A stretch of DNA of 44,862 nt from Frankia canadensis (GTDB lineage: Bacteria; Actinomycetota; Actinomycetes; Frankiales; Frankiaceae): contig NZ_FZMO01000235.1 in the NCBI RefSeq assembly GCF_900197875.1, positions 1-44,862 on the forward strand, given 5' to 3'. The notes below the pieces were generated by a model. It had not been told where the DNA came from. It made no database searches and worked only from the letters and a program-made list of their open reading frames with translations. The position numbers and the translations under genes were made by a program. Shown one piece after another: positions 8,913 through 17,167 of the stretch; position 1 is the stretch's first letter; each line of letters opens with the position of its first letter.

Positions 8913-10355
8913 ATGGCTGACGTCACCCCGTTCTGGCTGGCCGGCGAGCGGGCGCGGGGCTCCTCGACCTTCGAGGTCCGCCATCCGTATGACGGGGCCG
9001 TGGTCGCGACCGTCGCCGAGCCCGAGGCGGACCAGGTCGAGCGGGCGGTGGCGGCGGCGGTCGAGGTGGCGCCCCGGCTGTCCGGGCTGCCGGCGCATGT
9101 GCGGGCCTCGGCGCTCGCCCACGTGTCGAAGGAGATCGCCCGGCGCGGGGACGAGCTCGCGCGGCTCATCACCGCCGAGAGCGGCAAGCCGCTGACCTGG
9201 GCCCGGGCCGAGGTCGCCCGAGCCAGTTCGACGTTTCGCTGGGGTGCCGAGGAGGCCCGGCGCTTCGCCGGCGAGCTGACCCGGCTGGACACCGACCCCA
9301 CCGGGGATGGCCGGCTGGCGCTGACCCGCCGCTTCCCCCGCGGGCCGGTGCTCGGCATCACCCCGTTCAACTTCCCGCTGAACCTGGTCGCCCACAAGGT
9401 CGCGCCCGCGCTCGCGATCGGCGCGCCGATCATCGTCAAGCCGGCGCCGCGCACGCCGCTGTCCGCGCTGTTCCTCGGTGACCTGCTCGCCGGCACCGAC
9501 CTGCCCGAGGGTTCCTGGTCGGTGCTGACCGTCCCGAACGACCGGGTCGGCGGGCTGGTCGCCGACCCGCGGCTGCCGGTGGTGTCGTTCACCGGATCGG
9601 GTCCGGTCGGCTGGTCGATCCGCGACGCGGTGCCGCGCAAGCACGTCGTGCTCGAACTCGGCGGCAACGGCGCGGTGCTCGTCGCGCCCGACTTCCACGC
9701 TCCGGGCGACCTCGCGCGCGCCGCCGGGCGGATCGCGCTGTTCGCCAACTACCAGGCCGGTCAGTCCTGCATCGCCGTGCAGCGCGTCTACGCCGACCAC
9801 GGCCTGTACGGCGAGCTGCTCGGCGAGATCGTCACGGCGGTGCGGGCGCTGCGCGACGGCGACCCGACCGACCCCGCCACCGACGTCGGCCCGCTCGTCG
9901 ACGTCGCCGCGGCCGAGCGGGTCGAGCAGTGGATCGGCGAGGCGGTCGCGGCCGGGGCGACGCTGGTCTGCGGCGGCACTCGCACGGGCGCGAGCCTCGC
10001 GCCGACCGTGCTCACGGGCGTGCCCGACGCCGCGCGGGTGGTGCGCGAGGAGGTGTTCGGCCCGGTCATCGTCGTCGAGTCCGTCGACGGGCTCGACGAG
10101 GGGCTCGCCCGGATCAACGACTCCGCGTTCGGCCTGCAGGCCGGCGTGTTCACTCATGACCTGGGCACGGCCTTCCGGGCGCACCGGGAGCTCGTCGTCG
10201 GCGGTGTGGTCGTCGGGGACGTCCCGTCCTACCGGGCGGACCAGATGCCCTACGGCGGCACGAAGGGCTCCGGCATCGGGCGGGAGGGCGTGCGCTCGGC
10301 GATGACCGACCTGTCCGAGGAGCGCGTCCTCGTCCTCACCGGCCTCGACCTGTAG
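8913..10355 (+). CDS. NAD(P)-dependent aldehyde dehydrogenase, probably succinate-semialdehyde type
   Basis: Aldehyde dehydrogenase superfamily enzyme oxidising an aldehyde to an acid with NAD(P)+. The 480-residue chain has ITPFNFPLNLVAHKVAPA and KPAPRTPLS for coenzyme binding, SFTGSGPVGW, the general base E248 in VLELGGNG, the nucleophile C286 in AGQSCIAV, and EEVFGPV and YGGTKGSG near the end. It diverges from gabT, which makes succinate semialdehyde, so that substrate is the simplest inference. The family is broad, and glyceraldehyde-3-phosphate or other aldehydes are possible. ATG 8913 is preferred with GGTGG upstream; GTG 8904 is in frame but has no ribosome site. Upstream repeats contain in-frame stops, which fixes the start after 8890. 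Confidence 0.88.
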   Translation: MADVTPFWLAGERARGSSTFEVRHPYDGAVVATVAEPEADQVERAVAAAVEVAPRLSGLPAHVRASALAHVSKEIARRGDELARLITAESGKPLTWARAEVARASSTFRWGAEEARRFAGELTRLDTDPTGDGRLALTRRFPRGPVLGITPFNFPLNLVAHKVAPALAIGAPIIVKPAPRTPLSALFLGDLLAGTDLPEGSWSVLTVPNDRVGGLVADPRLPVVSFTGSGPVGWSIRDAVPRKHVVLELGGNGAVLVAPDFHAPGDLARAAGRIALFANYQAGQSCIAVQRVYADHGLYGELLGEIVTAVRALRDGDPTDPATDVGPLVDVAAAERVEQWIGEAVAAGATLVCGGTRTGASLAPTVLTGVPDAARVVREEVFGPVIVVESVDGLDEGLARINDSAFGLQAGVFTHDLGTAFRAHRELVVGGVVVGDVPSYRADQMPYGGTKGSGIGREGVRSAMTDLSEERVLVLTGLDL

Positions 10356-10436
10356 CCGACCCGGCTGGGGGACGGTCGGGGCGGTATCGCACACGGATCG
10401 ATGCGCCGCGGCGGGCCGTGCTGCCAGCATGGGTGG

Positions 10437-11291
10437 GTGAGGATCGACCTGCACACCCATTCCACCGCGTCGGACGGCCTGGTCGAGCCGGCGGACCTGG
10501 TCCGGCTCGCCGCGGACTCGGGACTCGACGTCATCGCGCTGACCGACCACGACACGACGGCGGGCCTCGGCCGCGCCGCCGCCGCGCTGCCGGCGGGACT
10601 GACCCTGGTACCGGGCGCGGAGATCTCCTGTTTCGTGGACACGGGCGGCCGCTCGGTGTCGCTGCACGTGCTCGCCTACCTCTTCGACCAGGCGGAGCCG
10701 GCGTTCGCGGCTGTGCGGGCCGCGGTGCGCGACCACCGGGCGGTGCGCGCCCGCCAGATGGTCGACCTGCTCGCCGCCGACGGGCACCCGGTGACCTGGG
10801 AGCGGGTCAGTGCGCTCGCCGCCGGCACGGTGGGGCGCCCGCACGTCGCCGCGGCGCTGGTCGAGGCCGGGCTGGTGCCGTCGGTGTCGGCCGCGTTCAG
10901 CCGGGAGTGGATCGGCGCCGGCGGCCCGTACTGGGTCGGCAAGACGCAGCCGGACGTCTGGGAGACGTTGCGGCTGATCCGCGGCGCGGGCGGGGTCAGC
11001 GTCTTCGCGCACCCGTTCGCGAGCCGCCGCGGCGTCACCGTCGGTCCGGACGTGATCGAGCGGATGGCCCGGGCGGGACTTGCCGGCCTGGAGATCGATC
11101 ATCCCGACCATGACGCGGACGAGCGGCGCCGGCTGCGCCGGCTCGCCGCCGACCTCGATCTGATCCCCACCGGGTCCAGCGACTACCACGGCAGCAGCAA
11201 GCCGCAGCCGCTCGCCGCGGAGACGACCAGCCCGGACGCCTACGAACGCCTCGTCACCGCCGCCACCGGCGCCGTCCCCATCACCGTCTGA
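10437..11291 (+). CDS. PHP-domain phosphoesterase (nucleoside 3',5'-bisphosphate phosphatase-like)
   Basis: Metal-dependent phosphoesterase of the PHP family, 284 residues, cytoplasmic. It begins RIDLHTHSTASDG with metal ligands H6 and H8, then LTDHDTT, VPGAEISC, a FAHPF motif near residue 185, and terminal SSDYHGS, the pattern of the YciV/RnaAM-like proteins that cleave 3',5'-nucleotide bisphosphates or short RNA 5' ends. The central helical insertion (about 85-165) is also usual for that group. GTG 10437 is chosen because the PHP motif begins right after it and homologues start with a short M-R-I-D-L segment; a G-rich stretch precedes it. Exact substrate is not deducible. Confidence 0.88.
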   Translation: MRIDLHTHSTASDGLVEPADLVRLAADSGLDVIALTDHDTTAGLGRAAAALPAGLTLVPGAEISCFVDTGGRSVSLHVLAYLFDQAEPAFAAVRAAVRDHRAVRARQMVDLLAADGHPVTWERVSALAAGTVGRPHVAAALVEAGLVPSVSAAFSREWIGAGGPYWVGKTQPDVWETLRLIRGAGGVSVFAHPFASRRGVTVGPDVIERMARAGLAGLEIDHPDHDADERRRLRRLAADLDLIPTGSSDYHGSSKPQPLAAETTSPDAYERLVTAATGAVPITV

Positions 11292-11399
11292 CATCGGCGC
11301 CGAGGGCGGCCGTCCCCCACCTCGCGGACGCATCCCCACTGGGACCGGCTGTCCGCGGACGCGTTGGTCCGCAGACGCCTCTGAGATCAGACGCCCTGA

Positions 11400-11431
11400 T
11401 GCTCAGACTCCCGGCTGCTCAGACTCCCGGC
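11400..11431. repeat. 16-bp tandem duplication at the marR stop codon
   Basis: The unit tgctcagactcccggc occurs at 11400-11415 and 11416-11431, with a diverged third (tgctcaggcactcccg) after it. The left copy supplies the MarR stop (11403-11405). Because 16 is not a multiple of three, the duplication changed the frame and the last residues of the protein. Confidence 0.92.
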
Positions 11432-11987
11432 TGCTCAGGCACTCCCGCCCGGAGGCCCGGGCGCGCTGACCGCAGCCCTGGTCGACGGAGTCGCCGGGAA
11501 GCGGTCCGCTGAGGCGCCCGAGCAGCTCGGCGAGCTGTTCCTGCTCGGTCCGGCTGAAGTGGGACAGCACGTGCCTGCCGACCCCCTTCAGATGCGTGCC
11601 GGACGCGGCACGCAGCCGCTCGAAGCCGGCCTGGGTGAGCGTGGCGAGCGTGCCGCGAGCGTCGGCCGGGCTCGGCCGGCGGGCGACCAGCCCCTCGCGC
11701 TCCATCCGGTCGACGAGGCGGGTCAGCCCGCTGCGCGAGAGCAGCACTGCCTCGGCGAGTTCACTCATCCGCAGTTCCCGGTCGGGCGCCTCGGACAACT
11801 GGACGAGGACGTCGTAGGAGGCCAGCGGCAGGCGGTGCGCCGCGTCGAGCTCGGCTTCGAGCACCCGGGTGACCCGGGCGTGGGCCTGTAGCAGGGACCG
11901 CCAGGCGCGCATCCCGCGTTCGTCCACCCAGTCCGCGTCGGTCTCCGAACTGGCGCCGACCATCTGTTCGACCACCCGCTCGACCAT
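11403..11987 (-). CDS. MarR-family transcriptional regulator
   Basis: Winged-helix regulator of 194 residues. The helix-turn-helix region runs LRMSELAEAVLLSRSGLTRLVDRMEREG (about 73-100), followed by the wing VARRPSPADARGTLATLT, then a dimerisation helix pair to about 150. Most members bind as dimers to palindromic operators, often near their own gene, and respond to phenolic or oxidative ligands; none is visible here. The tail after residue 160 is Ser/Arg/Gln-rich and ends in a 16-bp tandem duplication that created the present stop. ATG 11987 has GGGAGG eight bases upstream. It diverges from mrp with 344 bp between, so it could regulate itself; a link to mrp is unproven. Confidence 0.9.
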   Translation of the reverse strand: MVERVVEQMVGASSETDADWVDERGMRAWRSLLQAHARVTRVLEAELDAAHRLPLASYDVLVQLSEAPDRELRMSELAEAVLLSRSGLTRLVDRMEREGLVARRPSPADARGTLATLTQAGFERLRAASGTHLKGVGRHVLSHFSRTEQEQLAELLGRLSGPLPGDSVDQGCGQRARASGRECLSSRESEQPGV

Positions 11988-12331
11988 GATCGCGCCCTCC
12001 CGGTGCCGCCTCAGTCAGCCTATGCCGCCCCCCGGTCCGGTTCGGCGCCCTGACTCGGCCGCCGGACGCCGCCCCCACGTCCCCCAACAATCCAGGTCAG
12101 GTCAGTCAGCCGGCCGATTTCGTCAGCTATGCGACAGGCACGACGGACCGCTGTCATTTTGCGGTGGGATCAGCCGATACCTCATGGTCCGGGCGTCTGC
12201 GACGGGGATGCGGAGTCGGGCCGCGCACACCCGGGCGACGACCAAACGCTGATGGGCGCGCCGCGGGCTATCGTGGACCTACAGGCGGCCCCGGGGCCGC
12301 ATCTGATGCCAATCAGTGACTGAGGTTTCCC
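11988..12331. other. Divergent marR / mrp intergenic region
   Basis: A 344-bp stretch holding both promoters. A perfect 16-bp palindrome GCGGCCCCGGGGCCGC lies at 12285-12300, 32 bp before the mrp start, and could be an operator or a leader hairpin. A GAGG ribosome site precedes TTG 12332. I could not pick out a credible -35/-10 pair. Confidence 0.5.
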
Positions 12332-13474
12332 TTGTCCCCATCCCGGCCTTCCTCCGACGCGATCCAGTCGGCTCTGGCGACGGTGCACGATCCCGAGATC
12401 GGCCGCCCCATCACGGAGCTGGACATGGTCTCGTCGGTCCACGTCCTCGACGACGGTTCCGTCGACGTCACGGTGCTGCTCACCGTGTCCGGCTGCCCGA
12501 TGCGCGAGGAGATCATCAACCGCGTCAGCAACGCCGTCAGCGCCGTGGCGGGGGTGCGCGCCGTCCGGGTCGACCTGCAGGTCATGACGGACGAGCAGCG
12601 CACGGCCCTGCACACGAAGCTGCGCGGCGGCGTCGCGCCCAAGATGATCCCGTTCGCCCAACCGGGGTCGATGACCAGGGTGTATGGCGTCGCCAGCGGC
12701 AAGGGCGGCGTCGGCAAGTCCTCGATCACGGTCAACCTGGCGGCCGCGATGGCCCGCTCGGGGCTGTCCGTGGGTGTGCTCGACGCGGACATCTACGGCC
12801 ACTCCGTTCCCCGGATGCTCGGCATCGACCGGCCACCGACGCAGGTCGAAAAGATGATCATGCCGCCCCAGGCCCACGGGGTCCGGGTCATCTCCACCGG
12901 CATGTTCACCCGTGGCAACCAGCCCGTCACCTGGCGGGGCCCGATGCTGCACCGCGCCCTGGAGCAGTTCCTCTCCGACGTCTTCTGGGGCGACCTCGAC
13001 GTCCTGCTGCTGGACCTGCCGCCCGGGACCGGGGACATCGCCATCTCGCTGGCGCAGCTCGTCCCGTCCTCGGAGCTGCTGGTCGTCACGACGCCGCAGC
13101 TCGCCGCGACGGAGGTCGCCGAGCGGGCCGGGACGATCGCGGTGCAGACCCGGCAGAACGTCGTCGGCGTCGTCGAGAACATGGCCTGGCTGCCCTGTCC
13201 GCACTGCGGCGAGCGGGTGGACGTGTTCGGTTCCGGCGGCGGCGCGGCGGTGGCCGAGCGCCTCACCCGGGTCCTCGGGCACGACGTGCCGCTGCTCGCC
13301 CAGGTTCCGGTGGACGTCCGGCTGCGCGAGGGCGGCGACAACGGTGTTCCGCTCGTCGTGAGCGAGCCCGACAGCGAGGCCAGCAAGGCGCTGCGCGCCG
13401 TCGCCGACCGGCTGACCTACCGCTCCCGTGGCCTCGCCGGCCGCAGTCTCAACCTCACCCCCGCAGGCCGCTGA
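12332..13474 (+). CDS. mrp: Mrp/ApbC family iron-sulfur cluster carrier ATPase
   Basis: P-loop ATPase that carries and delivers [4Fe-4S] clusters to apo-proteins in the cytoplasm. The 380-residue chain begins with a MIP18/DUF59 domain (about 1-95, with VHDPEIGRPITELDMV), then the deviant Walker A GKGGVGKSS near 125-133, DADIYGHSVPRMLG, LDLPPGTGD and the cluster-binding pair CPHC near 289-292. TTG 12332 is the likely start with GAGG six bases upstream; no better candidate precedes the MIP18 domain. It is convergent with tatB and separated from it by an 11-bp stem terminator. In M. tuberculosis mrp (Rv1229c) also lies just beyond the sigE-rseA-htrA-tatB cluster, so the neighbourhood is conserved. 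Confidence 0.95.
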   Translation: MSPSRPSSDAIQSALATVHDPEIGRPITELDMVSSVHVLDDGSVDVTVLLTVSGCPMREEIINRVSNAVSAVAGVRAVRVDLQVMTDEQRTALHTKLRGGVAPKMIPFAQPGSMTRVYGVASGKGGVGKSSITVNLAAAMARSGLSVGVLDADIYGHSVPRMLGIDRPPTQVEKMIMPPQAHGVRVISTGMFTRGNQPVTWRGPMLHRALEQFLSDVFWGDLDVLLLDLPPGTGDIAISLAQLVPSSELLVVTTPQLAATEVAERAGTIAVQTRQNVVGVVENMAWLPCPHCGERVDVFGSGGGAAVAERLTRVLGHDVPLLAQVPVDVRLREGGDNGVPLVVSEPDSEASKALRAVADRLTYRSRGLAGRSLNLTPAGR

Positions 13475-13500
13475 CCCCGCCCTGACGCCGTATCGCCCCG

Positions 13501-13546
13501 CACCCTTCCAGAGGACGGTTCAGGACGGACCGCCGCTGGAAGGGTG
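13501..13546. terminator. Bidirectional hairpin between mrp and tatB
   Basis: CACCCTTCCAG at 13501-13511 pairs perfectly with CTGGAAGGGTG at 13536-13546. An inner CGGT/ACCG pair sits in the loop. The element lies 26 bp after the mrp stop and about 126 bp after the tatB stop, between convergent genes, as expected for a shared terminator. It lacks a T run, common in this GC range. Confidence 0.75.
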
Positions 13547-13671
13547 ACACCGGCAGCCGCGGCGCAGAGCCGTTCGTCGTCAGCACACAGGCAGGCGTGA
13601 CGATCTACGCGACAGATCACAACGGCCGTGGCCTGGCGGACGCCTGACCGCGAGGACGCCGCTGGGAAGGC

Positions 13672-14190
13672 TCAGGTGGCGTCGGCGTCGAACGGGGCGG
13701 CGCCCGCGTCCGACTGCGGGCCGGCGGGCTGGGCGGGCAGGGCCCGGGGAGCGGCGACAGCCTTCGGCGGGCTGGATTTCGACAGCAGGGCCGGCGGCGT
13801 GGCCGGCGCGGGCGCTTCCGCGGCGGGACGTCCGGCGGCCGTGTCCCGCGGCAGCGAGGACTTCGTCAGCGACGGCGGGGCCGGCGTGTCCTCACCGAGC
13901 AGCAGCGCGTCCAGCGAGCTGCGCTTGGTCAGGTACGGCGGCAGCGGCTCGTCCTCGAACAGGTGCTTGCGGACGAAGGTCTTGGGGTGCAGGTCCCGGA
14001 TGTCGAGATCGGCGAACTCCGGCCCGAGCTCCGAACGCAGGTCGTTGCGCATCCCGTTCGCCGTCTGGCGGAGCTGGCGGAGCATACGGCCAGCATCCCG
14101 GGCGGCCTTGGGCAGCCGGTCGGGGCCGAAGACGAACAGCCCGATCAGCAGCAGGACAGCGACTTCACCCCATCCAACACCGTTGAACAC
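13672..14190 (-). CDS. tatB: Sec-independent protein translocase subunit TatB
   Basis: Membrane subunit of the twin-arginine translocase, which with TatC recognises folded Tat substrates. The 172-residue protein starts FNGVGWGEVAVLLLIGLFVF, a single N-terminal membrane helix with the conserved Glu, then the GPDRLPKAARDAGRML amphipathic helix. The remainder is a Pro/Ala/Ser-rich cytoplasmic tail with three similar segments (LTKRSS, LTKSS, LSKSS). GTG 14190 is chosen because actinobacterial TatB proteins begin at this Phe-Asn-Gly; upstream codons are unlike the family. It lies downstream of htrA on the same strand, 66 bp away, in the order found in mycobacteria. The PhoD enzyme in this window would be a client. 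Confidence 0.92.
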   Translation of the reverse strand: MFNGVGWGEVAVLLLIGLFVFGPDRLPKAARDAGRMLRQLRQTANGMRNDLRSELGPEFADLDIRDLHPKTFVRKHLFEDEPLPPYLTKRSSLDALLLGEDTPAPPSLTKSSLPRDTAAGRPAAEAPAPATPPALLSKSSPPKAVAAPRALPAQPAGPQSDAGAAPFDADAT

Positions 14191-14256
14191 CGGCTGAGCG
14201 TACCTCTCCCGCTGTTGCCACGAAGGACGCTCTGGCAACGAACAGGTGTCGAACGC

Positions 14257-16800
14257 TCAGCCCTGTTGTTCCTGAAGCGTCATCTGGGTGGTTTGCGTGA
14301 CGCCGCCGCGCACGTAGGTGACCTTCACCCGATCACCCACCCGGTGCAGGCGGGCCGCGACGTTGAGATCGTTCGTCCCGCGGATCGTGCTCGTGCCGAG
14401 CCCGGTGATCACATCACCGACGCGCAGTCCCGCGCGCGCCGCCGCGCCGTCCGGCATGAGGGCGACGATGCGCGCGCCGGGCACGGTCCGCTCCGCGGCT
14501 GCCTCGCCGTCGGTGACCGTGGCAGCGGAGGCGCCGACCGTCGGGTGCGTCGCGCGCCCCGTCGAGATGATCTCCTGGGCCACCGAGCGGGCGAAGTCGA
14601 TCGGGATGGCGAAACCCACGCCGATGTTGCCGCTCTGCGTCTGCTCCTCGTGACCGGGCACCGCGGCGATCGCCGCGTTGATCCCGACGACCTGCCCGAG
14701 CGAGTCGAGCAGCGGCCCGCCGGAGTTGCCCGGGTTGATCGCCGCGTCGACCTGGATCGCGCCGATGAGCACCGCGGGCGCGGCACCGTTCTCCCCCGGC
14801 ACGGTCGGGTTGCGGTCCAGTGCGCTGACCACTCCGGTCGTCACCGTGCCGGACAGGCCGAGCGGCGCCCCGATCGCGACCACCGGCGTTCCCACCACCA
14901 GCGAGCCGGAGCGGCCCAGCTTCGCGGCCGGGAGGGGGGACGTGGTGGGGATGCGCAGCACGGCGATGTCGGTCTGCGGGTCCCGGCCGACCACCTGGGC
15001 CTGGATCTGACCGAACTCCTGATAGCGCCGTACCGAGATCGGGCTGCCGGCCGCGACCGCGGGCGCGATGACGTGGTTGTTCGTGAGGATGTAGCCGTCC
15101 GAGCTGAGGATGATGCCGGACCCGGTTCCGCCGCTGCCGTCGTCGCCGCCCCCGCCGACGTCGATCGTCACCACGGTCGGCAGCGCCGCCGCCGCGACCG
15201 CGGCCACGGTCTCGCGCTGGGTCACCGGGGCCGGGTTGCCGATGTCCAGCGTCTTCGCCGGATGAGTCGACGTGTCCCCGGTCGTGACCGCCACGGCGAG
15301 GCCGCCGATGCCACCGCCGAACAGTCCCGCCGCGAGCACGCAGGCGACCAGTGCCCGGCGCCCGAGCATGATCGGTCGACCGGCCAGCTCCCCGATCCCG
15401 CGCGACGGCGGCCGCCCGTCCGGGCCACGCTCCCCCGCGCCGTCAGCCGGCCGGACCAGCGACGGCGCCGCGTGCCGGTCGGCGCCGCCGGCGCCGGGTC
15501 GCTGCGACGGCTGGCCACGCAGCATGGTGAGCGTCACGCCACCGCTGCCGGCCTCCGCCACCGGTTCGAGCAGGGATGCGGCGGCGGGCCGCTCCACCCG
15601 GCTCGCCGTCGCGGACGCTCCAGCGGCGCCCGGCCCGAACGCGGTGGGTCCCACCCGCTCGGCACTGGCCCGCAGGCTCCAGGCCCGACCGTTCCGGCCG
15701 GCCCTGTCCCGCCCGTCGGCACCGACGGGTTGGCCACCGGCGCCGGCCCCTGCCGCCCGGCCGGAGTGCCGTGCGTGCCGGGCGCCCTGCGCCGGGCGGT
15801 GCCCGCCCTCTCCCGGCGGCGGTACGGGTGGCCGGCGGACCGGCCGGCGTGCTCCCGGCAGGTCCACGTCGCGGTCCACCGGCTGCGGCGCCCGCGAGGA
15901 GCTGCCGCCCGGCGAGGACCCGGGAACCGGCGAGCGCGGCTCCGCCGAAGCGGTCGTGGACGCTCCCGACGAGGCCCGGGCCGCCGACGTCCGGGTGGGC
16001 TCGGGCGGCGCGGAGGTCGGGGGCGGGGAGTCGGACCGGGCGTCCGTCGGCGAGCTGGAGGTGGCGCCGGGCTCGGCCGCCGGTCCGGGCTCGGCCGCCG
16101 GCTTGGGCTCGGCTGCCGGTCCGGACCCGGCCACGCGTCGGGGCGCGGCCACGGGTCTGGGCGCGGCCTGCGGTCCCGACGGGCCAGGCGAGGCGGCGGA
16201 TGACGCCGGCTGGACCGACGACGGGCCCGGCTGGACCGACGGGGCCGGCTTGGTGGACGGGGCCGGCTTGGTGGACGGAGCCGACAGCGGCGAGGACGCC
16301 GACTGGGACGAGGACGCTGGCTGGCGCGACGACGCCGGCGTGGACGCGGGGAACTCGCGCGGCGGGTGGGCGGGGACCGCTGCGGAGACGGACGGAATGG
16401 TCTCCTCGTCCGCCGATCGCACGGCGCCGGCCGCGCGCCCGGTGTCCTCGCGGCGGGATCTTCCCTGGGGCGGCGTGACCGCGCGCTCCGCGGCGTCCGC
16501 GCTGCCGGCCGGGCCCGACCCGCCGGATTTCGCGGCCCTGCTCCGGCCTGGGTCGTCCCCGGCGTCGTCCTGATCGTCCGGTATCCGCCGATCCGACGGC
16601 CGATCCGACGAGCCGTGGCCGGCGGGTTCGGCCGGGGCGGCGGGTTCCCGGGCGATGGGCTCCCTTCTGACGGGCGGGTCACCGGCGTCGTCGGATTGTT
16701 CGGGCGCGGCGAGGACCGGGGAGGACCGTTCGAGGCGCCGGGGCCTCACCGGCGCCACGAACCGGTTCATGATCGCCGCCTCGCTGTCGTTGCCGTCCAC
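14257..16800 (-). CDS. htrA: HtrA/DegP-like membrane-anchored serine protease with long disordered N-terminus
   Basis: Trypsin-like protease with a PDZ domain, 847 residues, acting outside the membrane in envelope protein quality control. Residues 1 to about 480 are a low-complexity Pro/Ala/Ser/Arg-rich cytoplasmic region, much longer than in mycobacterial HtrA (around 530 residues in all). A single membrane segment (LVACVLAAGLFGGGIGGLAV) lies near 483-503. The protease domain follows: His in NNHVIAP near 575, Asp in DPQTDIAVL near 607 and Ser in NPGNSGGPLL near 692. A PDZ domain (AGLRVGDVITGLG) occupies about 750-840. GTG 16800 is preferred for GGGAGG upstream. It follows rseA on the same strand after 367 bp and has a possible ECF promoter at 16831-16857. 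Confidence 0.92.
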   Translation of the reverse strand: MDGNDSEAAIMNRFVAPVRPRRLERSSPVLAAPEQSDDAGDPPVRREPIAREPAAPAEPAGHGSSDRPSDRRIPDDQDDAGDDPGRSRAAKSGGSGPAGSADAAERAVTPPQGRSRREDTGRAAGAVRSADEETIPSVSAAVPAHPPREFPASTPASSRQPASSSQSASSPLSAPSTKPAPSTKPAPSVQPGPSSVQPASSAASPGPSGPQAAPRPVAAPRRVAGSGPAAEPKPAAEPGPAAEPGATSSSPTDARSDSPPPTSAPPEPTRTSAARASSGASTTASAEPRSPVPGSSPGGSSSRAPQPVDRDVDLPGARRPVRRPPVPPPGEGGHRPAQGARHARHSGRAAGAGAGGQPVGADGRDRAGRNGRAWSLRASAERVGPTAFGPGAAGASATASRVERPAAASLLEPVAEAGSGGVTLTMLRGQPSQRPGAGGADRHAAPSLVRPADGAGERGPDGRPPSRGIGELAGRPIMLGRRALVACVLAAGLFGGGIGGLAVAVTTGDTSTHPAKTLDIGNPAPVTQRETVAAVAAAALPTVVTIDVGGGGDDGSGGTGSGIILSSDGYILTNNHVIAPAVAAGSPISVRRYQEFGQIQAQVVGRDPQTDIAVLRIPTTSPLPAAKLGRSGSLVVGTPVVAIGAPLGLSGTVTTGVVSALDRNPTVPGENGAAPAVLIGAIQVDAAINPGNSGGPLLDSLGQVVGINAAIAAVPGHEEQTQSGNIGVGFAIPIDFARSVAQEIISTGRATHPTVGASAATVTDGEAAAERTVPGARIVALMPDGAAARAGLRVGDVITGLGTSTIRGTNDLNVAARLHRVGDRVKVTYVRGGVTQTTQMTLQEQQG

Positions 16801-17167
16801 ACGACCCTCCCGGCCCGGCACGTCACGCGACACGGCGGAACACCGGCAACCGGTTCCATCCTGGGAGGGCCCGCGCGACGAACTCCAAGCGGGTAACACG
16901 GTAAAGCCTTAGTTCACGCCAGAGGAGACCTCTCCTGCGGAACGGCCGGAAAAAGACTTCTCGGGTATCGGTGAACTGTGCCCGGCGGGCCGCGGCGGGC
17001 CGGAGAATCCTGCTCGCCAGCGCCGATCCGGCGGATCGCGCCGGTGTGCGTGCCCGGATCAGCGCGGACGTCCCCGAACGGAGGCACCCTGGTCATCATG
17101 ATCGGTCAACCGGTGTTTCTCCGGCGTTCCAGCGAGGTGAACCGGTAAATGGGCATCCACCGCGGCC
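16801..17167. other. rseA-htrA intergenic region
   Basis: A 367-bp gap between two same-strand genes, long enough for a promoter. It holds the htrA ribosome site, an ECF-like promoter candidate (16831-16857), and a short GGAGA/TCTCC hairpin near 16924. I find no convincing gene; the short open frames here lack ribosome sites and family-like sequence. Confidence 0.55.
16831..16857 (-). promoter_or_regulatory. Candidate ECF/SigE-type promoter of htrA
   Basis: On the minus strand GGAAC (16857-16853) is followed after 18 bases by CGTG (16834-16831), near the ECF consensus GGAAC-N17-CGTT with one spacer base more and one mismatch. The predicted start would be about 25 bases before GTG 16800. It would place htrA under the adjacent sigma factor. 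Confidence 0.4.

Noticed and set aside
8760-11339. Long minus-strand open frame opposite the aldehyde dehydrogenase and PHP genes
   Set aside because: Arg/Gly/Asp-rich, no ribosome site or domain, and antisense to two clear enzymes.
13963-16203. Long plus-strand open frame antisense to tatB and htrA
   Set aside because: Composition matches a shadow of the htrA coding strand, while the HtrA catalytic triad and PDZ are intact on the minus strand.
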